Source: Persicaria tinctoria (taxonomy: Eukaryota; Streptophyta; Magnoliopsida; Caryophyllales; Polygonaceae). From it: a stretch of DNA of 64,000 nucleotides. The stretch covers positions 91,323,648 through 91,387,647 of the forward strand of contig JBANSL010000004.1 of the NCBI GenBank assembly GCA_037127255.1, read 5' to 3'. Positions within the stretch are counted from its first letter, which is position 1, and the number at the start of each line of letters is the position of its first letter. The notes under the pieces are model-generated. The model did no database searches, was not told the DNA's origin, and saw only the letters and a program-made list of their open reading frames with translations. This document shows, piece after piece, positions 43,486 through 54,800 of the stretch. The position numbers were made by a program, and so were the translations under genes.

Positions 43486-44431
43486 GAGGGAATTTGGTAA
43501 AAAAGCCCTTTTAGCATATTTAGTTAGCTAGATAGGCCCATTAATTGTTTTTTTAGTATGCTTAGCCCATTAATTGTTTTTTTAGATTGCTTAGCCCTCT
43601 TGACCGGTCAACGTTGACCGTTGACCGGTCAACCCATTTTGATGCCAACTTTTTTTTTTTTTTTTGATGCCAACTTTTTTTTTTTTTTTTTTGTGATGGC
43701 ATATTTTACCGTTTTGATGCCAACATTTTGTGGTGACAATTTTATATAATTGATGGCATAAGAGATTAAAACGTGGAATCAAAATATTGTCACCTTATTG
43801 TCACTTTTCTAATGAAATGATTGGATGACTTTTTTTTAATGCCACTTTTTTAAAACATTGATGACATTTTTTGTGATGTCATATTTTACCGTTTTGATGC
43901 CAAAATTTTATTACATTTTATTTTCAATCTGATGCCACTTTTCTAATTAAATTATTGGATGACACTTTTTTTAAACTTTGATGACATTTTTTGTTTACTC
44001 TAATGTCACGTTGACCATTGATGCCATTTTGAAAAATTTGTATCACATTAAAGAAAAAAATGTCATCAAAAATACTACTTTGAAAAAATATCATCAAAAA
44101 TATGGCATCACGGTAAAAAAAATATTATAAAAAAATTGACATAAAAAAGTGGCATCAAAGTGAAAATAAAATATAGTAAAATTTTGGCATCAAAACAGTA
44201 AAATATGGCATCACTAAAAAAAAAAAGTTGGCATCAAAAAAAAGTTGGCATCAAAAAAAAAAAAAGTTGGCATCAAAATGGGTTGGTCAACGTTGACCGG
44301 TCAACGGTCAACCGGTTGACCATTGACCAACCCACCCAATTGGGAAAGGGGCTAGGGCAAACTAATTAAATTGATTTATGGCCTAGGTGATTAATTAGAT
44401 ATTTAAAAAAGGTCATGTACCAAAATCGCCC
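43486..44431. mobile_element. Hairpin Mutator-type MITE, copy 2
   Basis: The nonamer tttaaagta flanks it (43477-43485 and 44432-44440). It is clearly homologous to copy 1 over its full length, in the same orientation. It has the same gttgaccggtcaac palindromes and the same ttttgatgcc / ggcatcaaaa inverted arms. 946 bp, with no coding sequence. Confidence 0.9.
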
Positions 44432-44616
44432 TTTAAAGTATTTGGTAAAAACAATTTACAACGTATTTAAAATGCCGCAATTTTAAAATAAGCATTTTAT
44501 AAATTGTATAATTAATAATTACACTAAATTTATAAGGTAATTATAAACCTAATACAATAGTGACTTTTAGACAATATGATCGATAACATGTACCGATAAC
44601 AAAATATATTCTACTC

Positions 44617-45172
44617 CAGTGGCGGACCTAGGGGGGTCCTAGGGGGTCACGTGACCCCGTCCTCATCCGACAAATTACCTAGGTGTATTCTCCTAGTCGA
44701 TAGCTTCGTTTTGATATATTATACGCTCTAATCCGACATCTGAGTAAAAAGTTATGAATGTTTGAAAATTACAGCAGTATTAATCACTTTAGTTTTATTT
44801 CAATATACTATAATACTTTAATATTTTACTTAAATTGATATTCACATATTATAATTTATCTCGAGAGCTTCGAAACCATAGGTTATATTTCTTATTTTGA
44901 GAATATGGTAAGAAGTTACGCAAGTTTAAGTTTTTTTTATATCTAGTTATACATTATTACATGTTAATAATGCAATGTTTATTTATTGCGTTTTATATCT
45001 TTATTTTTTATTTTTTATCCTTATTTTCGTAATATATATTTGTAGTATTTTCGAAACCATAGGTTGACACTAGTTTGTACTATCGATCACATTGTGTTTT
45101 GCGATTTTTTTCTCGATCTTATTGTCGACTACTATGGTGACCCCCGCTAAAAAATTTCTGGGTCCGCCACTG
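44617..45172. mobile_element. hAT-type MITE
   Basis: The octamer ttctactc flanks it (44609-44616 and 45173-45180). The ends cagtggcggacc and ggtccgccactg are perfect inverses. 556 bp, no transposase. The 8-bp duplication and CAGTGGCGG ends place it in hAT. Confidence 0.92.
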
Positions 45173-45180
45173 TTCTACTC

Positions 45181-45780
45181 CATTCATCCTAAAATATATT
45201 GTAGATCGTTTGACTTTTTTATAGGGGATAAAAATTATATAAAATATTTTTTTTATTAATGTTTAAAAATAAAGTTATAAACTTGTACTTATTATAAAAT
45301 ATTAAATTTTTTTGTTAAAATTTTAAAATAATGTTTTACTTATTAAATATAAAATTATTTTAAAAATTTAATAAAAAAATATTTATAATTTTTTAAAAAT
45401 AATATTTTGTAGCATTTTTAGGTGTCGTATAAACAATGTTTAAACTCAAACATCAAATATTTTCAAACTTAAAGTTCTTTTTCACTCTAAAATTTTGTGA
45501 ACATATTATACAATCCTATTTTAGTGCTTAAAATATTAATTTTAGCCTAGCTAGTTTTACAACAATTATATGAGTAAAAATTAAAAAAAAAACATAGTTA
45601 AAAAAAACATGGTTAAAAAAAAAAGTATGCCGATGAAAACATAAGGAAAGTACAAATACCAATACAATGTTCCATGCACACCTTCCATAAATATCACTAG
45701 TGTCAAATGACACTAATGTAATAGAATCACCCTCCGTTTCAAACCCTATATACTTATATGCTTAATTAATTACTCCGTAA
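45181..45780. other. AT-rich spacer with a MITE remnant, no gene
   Basis: It begins with a Stowaway-like left end (tactccattcatcctaaaatatattg) whose right end is not evident, followed by A/T tracts. No credible coding sequence. Confidence 0.4.
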
Positions 45781-45949
45781 TTAATTAATCGGAAATTTCG
45801 CGAAGTACCCCTGAGGTATTGTAATTTTTGCGAGGTATACAACTCTTTTACATATTTCGCGTGATACCCTTGAAGTTTGATTAAATTTCACCTCGTGCCC
45901 TTTCCGTTTAATTTTAACAGATTCCGTTAGGTTTCAATTAAAAAAAAAA

Positions 45950-46870
45950 TTAGAACACATCTTCCTCTTCGCTGAACGGGCTTCTTCCTCCTCCGCCTCC
46001 ATCCCTTCCTCTTCGCTGGCGCCGCTCCACCGTCCTCCCCGATCGAAGCTCCCTTTCATCGCGTGCCCTGTGCTGTATCTGTTAACCTTTTCCATTAAAT
46101 TAATTTAAACAAAAGAAGAAAATAAAAACAGAACACATCTTCCACTTCGTGACTTTGAGCAAGAAAGAAACGAACACCGCCGACGAAAGGAGACGCCGTC
46201 GAGGTGGAGCACTTGGTGACGCCGGCGGCCGGAGGTAAGTATCTTCCCTTCCTCCTCAATTGATTATGGGATTTAGGTTTTTTTTTTTCGAATTGGGGGT
46301 TTAGGTTAGATTGTAGATGGAGGATCTTTGAGTCGGTTTTGGGATTAGATTTAGCGATCAATTTTATGTGAATCTCATTCCATTTGTGTCGTATTGAGTT
46401 TCTTCATACTTTTATTTCGAATTGGGGGTTTGGGGAAAAAAGCTAGTTTGGCAATGCTTCATACTTTTATTTAGAATTCAGCAGCAAAGGTTGCTGCACT
46501 GATATTCAATTTGCTTCTCAGATTGGGATTTTTGTTAAGATTGGATTTTCACTGTCATGGAAATGTGTTAGATTGGATTTTCACCCATGGAAATTTACTT
46601 ATCAGATTCGAATTGGGGGTTTGGGGAAAAAAGCTTGGCAATTCAATTTTCACTGTCATGGAATTCCTCTTACCAAGTGAACTTTCTGATTTCAAGGATA
46701 TTACACAGAATATGAAATTAGTTATTAAGATTGGATTTTCACTGTCATGGAAATGTGTTAGATGCATTTGTTACGCAACTTCTTCATATGTGAATTTGCG
46801 AATTATGAATCCGCTTTTCTTTAATATCAGGAAGATATATATTGACCTAAATTGTTGCTAAGCTTGCTAC
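45950..46870 (+). other. Captured gene-like segment in the Mutator-like element
   Basis: Exon-like GC-rich pieces with CT-rich leader (about 45958-46060 and 46135-46235) end at a good donor (gccgg/aggtaagtat). An AT-rich stretch follows with three copies of attttcactgtcatggaaatgtgttag or close variants (about 46540, 46655, 46735). Frames of 88 and 116 codons show no known domain, so I do not call a gene. Confidence 0.35.
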
Positions 46871-47117
46871 AGAGGTATTTGAATTTGCTGCTAAACTTGT
46901 TACAAAAGCATTTGAACTTGGTGACATATCATTGTTGTTAGTTTGGCTTTCTTGTTATTAACTGAATATTTTCTTTACCACTAAATTTCAAATCATCTCA
47001 ATGGATTTGTGTGTCTGAAATTCTGAATGACTTAGGAGTTTGAAGCTTTGGTGGAGAGAGCTCTATAAACAGGTTATCTGAAGTTTGTTGTGTCTAATTA
47101 TATCTAATAATTTTCAA

Positions 47118-47188
47118 GCCTATTAGCTCAAATGGTAGAGCGGTGTGTGCTTATGCACAAAGATGTGGGTTCAAATCCCTCATAGGCT
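47118..47188 (+). tRNA. tRNA-like sequence / tRNA pseudogene (copy 2)
   Basis: GCCTATTAGCTCAAATGG then TAGAGC (A box) and GGTTCAAATCC (B box), ending ATAGGCT. Acceptor and T stems pair (T stem with one mismatch). The anticodon arm is abnormal (tgtgc-ttat-gcaca, a 4-base loop). Same backbone as copies 1 and 3. Confidence 0.5.
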
Positions 47189-47655
47189 TTTAAATCTCAT
47201 GGTCTATATAATGTTATGTGTATTTTTTTAAGTAACCAAGTGCTTGCTAATTTTTCATAAGATGGGAATTAGAGCTTGAAAAAAAAAATAGCTCTCTTTA
47301 ACAACCATCATAGGTCAGAACAAATCAAACCAAATAAGATCACCTTAAAACATAAAAATAAAGGCATCATTTCCATCAAAGATCAATTTACTGTATGGTT
47401 GTCTTAATCATTAAATGCATAAAATAAAATGATAAAACAACTAGCATAAAAGATCATCTTAAAACAAAATTTCCATCAACAGAATAAATCTGAAAGAGAA
47501 ACTTACTGTATGGCTGGAAAAAATATAGTTAGAATCAGTATACCATCAATTTGATAAGGCCAACTTCTCATGTTTGACCCCGATTGCCCATTCAATTTAG
47601 TATGTTAAATGCATTAACTTGAACATATTTATGTCAAAACAAAAGGAAAGATTTG
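47189..47655. other. AT-rich interior between the two tRNA-like sequences
   Basis: No gene. Repeated atcacctta/aaaca and atttccatcaa words recur near 47340-47480. Confidence 0.5.
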
Positions 47656-47725
47656 TAGCCTATGTGGGATTCGAACCCACATCAATGTGTATATAACACA
47701 TTGCTCTACCTTTGAGCTAATAAGC
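47656..47725 (-). tRNA. tRNA-like sequence with a complete cloverleaf (copy 3, loop ATA)
   Basis: On the minus strand every arm pairs. Acceptor AGCTTAT with ATAGGCT (one G-T), D stem GCTC/GAGC, anticodon stem ATGTG/CACAT with a 7-base loop TTATATA, and T stem GTGGG/CCCAC with TTCGAAT. The anticodon position reads ATA, which would pair with Tyr codon UAU. Normal plant tRNA-Tyr uses GTA and has an intron, so this is not a standard decoding tRNA. No CCA is encoded, as expected for a nuclear tRNA. Confidence 0.55.
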
Positions 47726-48220
47726 TAATTCAACGCAAGGATTTTTGAAAATCTTCAATTAGAAAATCCATATAGAAACACACTCCATATTTGATAAACT
47801 AGTATACCATGGGTTTAGTGAAATCTAAATAAGAGAACTCACAAGCAAACACCTCCCAAAACAAAACAAAGATGCAGTTCATACTTCATAGCACTTTTAA
47901 GTGATAGATAGTTCCACACACATACAGGGTAGAAAATACAAGGAGAAGATCCTTTTTCTATGTAACAACTTTTGCTACAAGGATAAGAATTCAACCAGAA
48001 TGGTGTCCATAAGGATGGATCACAAGATTGGTGAATGAAATTAGCTACTGGTCCATGTTTATTGCAATGGCCTAGGATAGTTAGCCTGACCTAATGTCAA
48101 GGCGAAATGCATATATGGTAAATTTCAACAGAAACAATTCAACCCCCAATTTATCGTAAGCTAAGGCTACTTCTTTATGCCATATAAATTTCAACAGACC
48201 CTAAATTGAGATATGCATCA

Positions 48221-48349
48221 AATTTCAACAGAAATTCAACCCTATATCTATCGAAATTTCCCAGGTATTGCATCTTGCTCTTTGAATTTCAACAGAAATT
48301 CAACCCTATATCTATCGAAATTTCCCAGGTATTGCATCTTGCTCTTTGA
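48221..48349. repeat. 64-bp tandem duplication in the Mutator-like element
   Basis: The unit aatttcaacagaaattcaac..ctatatctatcgaaatttcc..gcatcttgctctttg occurs twice back to back, starting at 48221 and 48285, with no difference noticed. Confidence 0.9.
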
Positions 48350-48773
48350 ACCCCCAAATTCAATCAAATTCAAGCCTAGCTAGCGCAGCAACAGGTGCAG
48401 CAAACCCTAGCGCAGCAACAGTAAAAGACAACAAAAGTCTTACCTTTCTCGCGAGGGCGCAGCAACGGGTCCGAGTCCGAGCGAGGGCGCAGCCACCAGG
48501 TCCGAGTCCGAGCGAGGGTGCAGCCAACTCTTCGCGTCGCTCTTCGCGTCTCTCCTCGCTCTGTCTTCGCGTTTCTTTCTTTCTTTTCTTTTTCTTTTTC
48601 TTTCTTTACCAAACTAACGGAAATTACACAAAAAAGTTAAAGTTAACCGAGAAGGGCACGAGGCGAAATGGGTTAAAACCTCAGGGGTACCACGCGAATT
48701 TTGTAAAAAAATTGTATATTTCGCGAAATTTGCTATACCACAGGGGTACCTGGCGAAATTTCCGTTAATTAAT

Positions 48774-49850
48774 TAGTAGTACTTGAGCTGATTCTGATTG
48801 AATTGAATAAAATAATCTCAGTGAACCGCGTGATGGATCAAGAATCAAGATCTTAGTCGCGCACTAGTAGTAGTACAGGTACCTAAATCGTTAACTAATC
48901 GGGCCGGATTTTGTCATTTTTTAATCATATACTGTATTAGACTTTAGGGTTCATACGAGACGGAGTTAATAAACTGACTAAAATTATAAACAGGGTAAAA
49001 TTTATAAACTGTTGGTAAAAAATAGTTAAAAATTTATGAAAAAATAAACTCCGTATGGGGTGAAAAACAGTTTATTTGTAAAAGTGTAGTTTATTTTGTT
49101 ATTATTAGGGGTATTATGGTATTTTCAAATCAAATAAACCACATAAACTCCCAAAAAGCTATCAAAAATAGATTATTAAATAAACCCTCAAATAAACTAA
49201 AATCTACTAAATAACCCCTCCCCATACAATGTTAAAATTTTCAACCCCCAATTTTAGTAGTTTATTAACTACTAAAATTACATCCATACACACCCTATAT
49301 TCCATTAGAATTAATGTCCGAGTCAGCAAACCCTGCATATGTTGAATTCAATCTGTTAATTAACTAGCTTCGCAAAGAAACTAACATACCCTCCCCCAGT
49401 TTCAAAATAAATATCGTTTGTCTTTTAATAAATGTTGTTAAAGATATAAAAACTCTATAAAATATTTTTTTAATTATTTTATATATATATATATATATAT
49501 ATTAATTTATAAAAAAATTTAATTAAAAAAATAATATTTTATAAAAAATTTATCTCCTTAAAAATGTGTATTAAAAGACAAACGACGTAAAAGAGAAAGG
49601 AAGAACTGTATAAGTCAGATGGTCAACGAAGTCGCTTGTAGGCAGGGTCAACAATTAAAGTAATTCCATCCCTTTTCCAATTTTACCGGGCACGACCTTT
49701 TTCTTGAACGACCAAGTTATATAAGGATTGGAACGGAGGGAGTAATTATTATCACATACGGAGTACTTAATGCATCCCAAATTGTGGGTTAGGCAACATA
49801 TATATTCATCGATTTTAACTTTTCATATATCCGGTTATAAGGGACAACTT

Positions 49851-49892
<42 letters not shown>

Positions 49893-50307
49893 GACTCGTT
49901 ACCACTTTCCACTCGTCAAGATTAATTCTACGTAATTTTGTGTTTCCACTAGGTACGAATCATAAGGTGCATCATCACACCTACTCAAATATAACTTTTA
50001 CCATATACCGGACTACCGGTCACAAACCAACAATATTAATGTTTGCATATATGAGGGCAAAAGCCAAAAAAAAAAAAAAAAGTGAAAGAAAAGAGAGCAA
50101 CTATCAAACTATATATAAAGATACAATTGGTAATGCTACTCAAATTTATCCCAAATAAAGATAGAAAATTAATGGTGAATAATAAAATAATTTGAATTAT
50201 CAAAATTAGTATATGGATATTTAAATCTATTATAAAATTAATTAAAGGAAGGGATATACTAGTCCTAGACTACTAGTATATTAAATGCATAAAATATGGA
50301 ACATAAA
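48774..50307. other. Intergenic spacer with MITE remnants and TA microsatellites
   Basis: A degraded Stowaway-like element spans about 49391-49742 (left cctcccccagtttcaaaataaat, internal inverse attaaaagacaaacga, right ggaacggagggag). Another weak inverted pair built on ttaataaactgactaaaatt / aattttagtagtttattaac lies near 48950-49300. (TA)n runs occur at about 49480-49501 and 49853-49884. No coding gene is seen. Confidence 0.4.
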
Positions 50308-50315
50308 CTATCAAG

Positions 50316-51248
50316 CAGTGGCGGATCCTCAACTTGTTGATTGAGAGGGCAAAAACTTTGACGGTTCTGTAAGAGCGGGTATTTCGGCTTCTTACGGTTT
50401 CGTCATTAGGGACTGGTGCGGCCGAGTGGTTGCCATGGGGCGAAACTCGTGCATCAATGTCTCAGTTGTTTTTGCCGAGAACCTCGGTCTAAAAATGGGA
50501 ATCCTTCGGGCTAAACAGCTGAATATTCGTAACCTCCTGATCGAGGGCGATAACCTTCTGGTTATTAAAGCTCTGATAGGGGACTGGAAGTGCCCCTGGA
50601 ATATCGAGCTCCTACAATCTGATATTCTGTTAGATACTTTGTCTTTTTCTTATGTAGCTATCCGTCATATTTTCAGGGAATCGAATGCAGTGGCTGACTA
50701 TCTCGCGCGCAGTGCACATGCTTCCCCTGCCGACGCCTGCTACGACGACGATCCAGAGCTCTGTGCTCTCATCCGCAAGGATGCGCTAGGAAGGAGTCCT
50801 GCTACGGCCGACCCAACCTAATTTTTATTCTGCGTCAAAAAAAAAAAAAAAAAAAAAAAAGAGGGCAAAAAATTAAGATAAAAAAAATATTGCATGTAAA
50901 ATTAAATCCTAATTTTTCTTTTTCAAAAAATCATCAATATTATATATCCTGAACTTGCATGATTTATTTCATGGATTTCAAATATTTAAATATAACCTCC
51001 TAATTTGAAGTTCTCGGATATAATTATATAATTAAGATATGAAATTAATAAATGATAATTACAATAAAAATATATCGGTTTGGTAAATGATGTAGGAAAT
51101 ATTGTAATTCAGAATTTGAAACGCTTACAACTTTTTGCTCAGATATCGGATTTGAACTTATAATATATCAAATCGAAGCTATCAACGAGAGGAATGTGTA
51201 TGTTAAATTTCATTTTCGATTGGGGAGGGGGGGCAACTGCCACCACTG
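50316..51248. mobile_element. hAT-type element, second copy, inverted and interrupted
   Basis: Ends cagtggcggatcc and (gg)caactgccaccactg resemble the hAT MITE at 44617. The right-hand 250 bases, read in reverse, align with the left part of that MITE (gatagcttcg(a/t)tttgatatattata, then tccga(c/t)atctgag(t/c)aaaaagtt). A clean 8-bp duplication is not visible: ctatcaag outside the left versus gccctaaa outside the right. The ends may have decayed. It contains the retroposed insert at 50356-50860. Confidence 0.65.
50356..50860 (+). pseudogene. 5'-truncated LINE retrocopy encoding an RNase H domain
   Basis: A poly-A tail (about 50837-50860) and a 12-bp duplication agagggcaaaaa (50344-50355 and 50860-50871, counting a shared A) show insertion by LINE machinery. 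The frame is open from the insert start (FDGSVRAG) to the stop near 50821, about 155 codons. It is an RVT_3-type RNase H: FDGS, GLKMGILRAKQL, LIEGDNLLVI and IFRESNAVADYLA carry the D-E-D-D pattern. Upstream RT is missing, so this is a truncated copy. It is not close to the LINE at 28209 and comes from another family. Confidence 0.8.
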
Positions 51249-51866
51249 GCCCTAAAGAGGATCCCCCTTTGCTATATATCTAACCTTCCAACTCAATATA
51301 GAAAGATGCTACAGAAAAATAAAAAGAAAGAAAAGTGAGAGGTAGCAATGCAGGATCCAATAACATTTCCAAAACCGGCAGCCCTTCTCATATTCTCCGT
51401 ATTGGTAACCGAATAGCAGATAAGGTTGCACACATTTGCTACTCAATCAGGGGCAGATCTATACAAAGATATAGATCTTTTTAATCTCATCCGACATGAT
51501 GCTTTAGAATAGGGTGTTCTCATCCGAATTTTTACCTAATAAAAAAAAAAAAAATCCAAAACCAGCCACGTCTCCAACTGGATGTAGTGGGCTCCACTTC
51601 CCACTTGACATTAATAAGTTGTAAAAAATAATTTGTAACATTATATACATGACTCTGATGATCGTGACTCCGGCCTTAGGCACTCTTAACTCTTGTGTAA
51701 GTAAGTGTATATATATAGAGAGAAGTACTCCTCCCTCCCTACACCACACCTTTCAATTCCTCTCTTCCTCCCGATCGATCAAATCTTCATATATAATATA
51801 ATAATTAAATCAAATCAAATTAATTAACATAGTATATATATGTATACAGTAGAGAGAGAGAAAAAA
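51249..51866 (+). promoter_or_regulatory. Upstream region and 5' UTR of the sulfate transporter gene
   Basis: A TATA-like gtatatatatagagag lies at about 51706-51721, followed by a CT-rich leader (cctccctccctacaccacacc), as expected of a plant core promoter with a start site near 51740. The leader then runs A/T-rich to the ATG at 51867. The hAT element ends about 450 bases upstream of this TATA. A poly-A run lies near 51541-51554. Inferred from position and composition. Confidence 0.5.
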
Positions 51867-54800
51867 ATGGGGAGTTTAGATTTAGAGGAGATGGGGATGA
51901 ACGTGGAAAGCGGGCAGCAACAGCAGAGGGTGGTGGTGCCTCCTCGGCAGCCGTTGTTGAGGTCGGTGCAGAGGACGGTGAAGGAGACGCTGTTCCCGGA
52001 CGACCCCTTGAGGCATTTGAGGAACGAAAGGGGAACGGGGAGGAGGATACTGCTTGGGATGCAGTACTTGGTGCCGTTCCTGGAGTGGGCCCCACGTTAC
52101 ACCTTGAGTTTCCTAAAGGCGGACGTAATTGCCGGGTTCACCATAGCAAGCCTGGCTATCCCTCAGGGAATCAGCTACGCTAAGCTCGCCAACTTACCTC
52201 CTATCCTTGGACTCTGTGAGTACCCGGCCGCGGCCGTACTGTATATGTATATATATATTGTCCCTCCGTACGCGTGTGTATATATATATAATATATTGAA
52301 TGGATGGAAATGCAGATTCAAGCTTCGTTCCACCGTTGGTGTATGCAATGATGGGGAGTTCAAGAGACCTTGCGATTGGGACAGTCGCGGTGGGTTCTCT
52401 CCTGATGGGAAGTATGCTGGGGCGTCAAGTCAATCCCGGGGAGAACCCTCAGCTTTACCTTCAACTTGCCCTCACCTCCACCTTATTCACCGGCCTTCTC
52501 GAAACCGCTTTGGGCTTCCTAAGGTCCCTATCTATCTTATTATATATATACTACTATTCTACATATATATCTCCTCATGCCATTTCCATGTAGCTCCTGT
52601 CAATTATCGTAATTGATTTTATTTTGTTTCTAAGTTATTTTTTCCTAAGTTTTGGTCGGAAATAAATTACTAAATTGTAAAAGCGGGCCGGCGGGGTAAC
52701 GTATGTTACGTTGCAGATTAGGGTTCATAGTGGATTTGCTGTCACACGCGACAATAGTAGGGTTCATGGGAGGGGCAGCAACGGTGGTATGCCTCCAGCA
52801 GTTGAAAGGAATTCTGGGACTGGATCGCTTCACCCATGCTACTGATCTCGTCTCCGTCATGCGCTCAGTCTTCACTCAAACTCACCAGGTACCCCTTAAT
52901 TACCTTACTCCGATCCATCTAATTAACCTGCCAGTGCCTCCTATATATCTTCCTCTTCCTCACGTTCACGTACCATATATATTATATATACAGTACTGAT
53001 GAATTTGCTGAATATGCAGTGGAGGTGGGAGAGTGCTGTTATGGGAGGTTGCTTCCTTTTCTACCTCCTCCTCACCAGATACTTTGTAAGTCTTTGCGTC
53101 GTTATCTGGGTCAAGCCGTCAATCAGTTATTTATTTATTTGGTTGTTTAATATATATTATTAGATTTATGTAATATGTAATGTTGTTTGTGTGTCGTACA
53201 AATGAATGGAATGAAGAGCAAGAAGAAGCCAAGGCTGTTCTGGATATCAGCGATGGCCCCCCTAACTTCGGTGGTGCTAGCAAGTCTACTCGTTTACCTC
53301 ACCCATGCCGAAAAACACGGCATTCAAGTCGTAAGTCCTCGATCATTACGTACAGTTCCACCATATTAAATTTAATTATATTTCATTCCTTTAATTTGTA
53401 ACGTACAGAATTCAAATTGAGTTCAAAATTAATATGAGGGAGGATATATAGGTAACGCCTGCCAGTGCCTGGTGCCTGGAAATGGAATTTCCAATTCCAA
53501 AATACAAAGGAGAGTGGCAATAAATAAATCAAAATTAAAAGGTGTGGGACTGGGGGAACTGGAGCAGAGGATACGGAATGGGCGGCCCAACACAACATCA
53601 CGGGCCCATTTTTATTTAACTTAACCAAATATACCCAAATAAAATAATGCCACTTGACTTTGAATTGAGAATTGAGAATTGAGATCCATCAATTGTTTAT
53701 TTTATTTCACAATTCAATTCTAGTATTCTATTCTCAAGTATCTATAGCTAGCTAACTATACTACTATAGAGATGGATGTGATATACTATTTGTGATGTGC
53801 AGATAGGAGATTTGAAGAAGGGACTGAATCCACCTTCCATCTCGGAGTTGCAATTCGGGTCACCTTATCTCATCACCGCCATTAAAACTGGAATTGTCAC
53901 CGGTGTTATTTCTCTCGCCGTAAGCACCCCACCCCCACCCCATATATATGTATAATGTATATATGCCCTCTTTCCTAATTAATTACATTACTACTTGATT
54001 ACAATTACCTACACCTACTTATACTATACTATTACTATAGGAAGGCATTGCCGCTGGAAGAAGCTTTGCAATGCTCAAAAACTACCACATAGATGGAAAC
54101 AAAGAGATGATTGCGTTCGGGATGATGAACATTGTTGGGTCTTTCACTTCTTGCTACCTCACCACCGGCCCTTTCTCCCGCTCCGCTGTCAACTACAACT
54201 CCGGCTGCAAGACTGCTGCCTCTAACATTGTCATGTCCTTTGCCGTCATGATCACTCTTCTCTTCCTCACCCCTCTCTTCTACTACACCCCTCTTGTTGT
54301 GCTCTCCTCCATCATCATCTCCGCCATGCTCGGCCTCATCGACTACCAAGCCGCCTTCCACCTCTGGAGTGTTGACAAGTTCGACTTCCTCGTCTGCATC
54401 AGCGCTTACTTTGGCGTCGTTTTTGGCAACATCGAGATTGGCCTCATCATTGCCGTACGTTCCTCCGTATAACTCAGCTCATATATATATATATATATGG
54501 AGTCATTTAATTTAATTTGTCAATAAAGGAATTGAATTGAAGGATTGCACTTGCATTTGCAGGTGACTCTGTCGCTATTGAGGGTTCTTCTGTTCATAGC
54601 CAGGCCCAAGACTTCTCTTCTAGGAAACATACCGGATTCCAAGTGCTTTCGAAGTGTCGATCAGTACCCATCGGCTCGACGCATCCCCGGCCTGCTCATT
54701 CTCGACATCGCTGCTCCCATCTACTTCACCAATGCTGCCTATCTAAGGGAGAGGTACGCATATATACTATTTCTGCCATCTATCTAGCTAAGCAATTTGG

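Larger units (their letters stand above)
45790..48764. mobile_element. Mutator-like element (Pack-MULE type)
   Basis: The nonamer ttaattaat flanks it (45781-45789 and 48765-48773). The ends form a long TIR of roughly 150-190 bp: left cggaaatttcgcgaagtacccctgagg, right inverse cggaaatttcgccaggtacccctgtgg. Both continue through cgcgtg(a/g)tacccctt/ctga, tcacctcgtgccc and ttccgttag. The interior has no transposase. It carries GC-rich exon-like pieces and two tRNA-like sequences. 2975 bp. Confidence 0.93.

Noticed and set aside
46511..46861. 116-codon ORF in the second Mutator-like element as a gene
   Set aside because: It reads through an internally repeated AT-rich segment with no domain. More likely intron or captured non-coding sequence.
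47656..47725. Ordinary tRNA-Tyr gene
   Set aside because: The anticodon position reads ATA, there is no intron, and the related copies have broken anticodon arms. Kept only as tRNA-like.
6078..48764. The two gene-carrying Mutator-like elements as copies of one family
   Set aside because: Their TIRs (gaggaaatggtactaatt versus cggaaatttcgcgaagtaccc) are unrelated. Only the tRNA-like passenger is shared.
50308..51256. Clean 8-bp TSD for the second hAT copy
   Set aside because: ctatcaag and gccctaaa outside the ends share too few positions. The element call rests on TIRs and homology instead.
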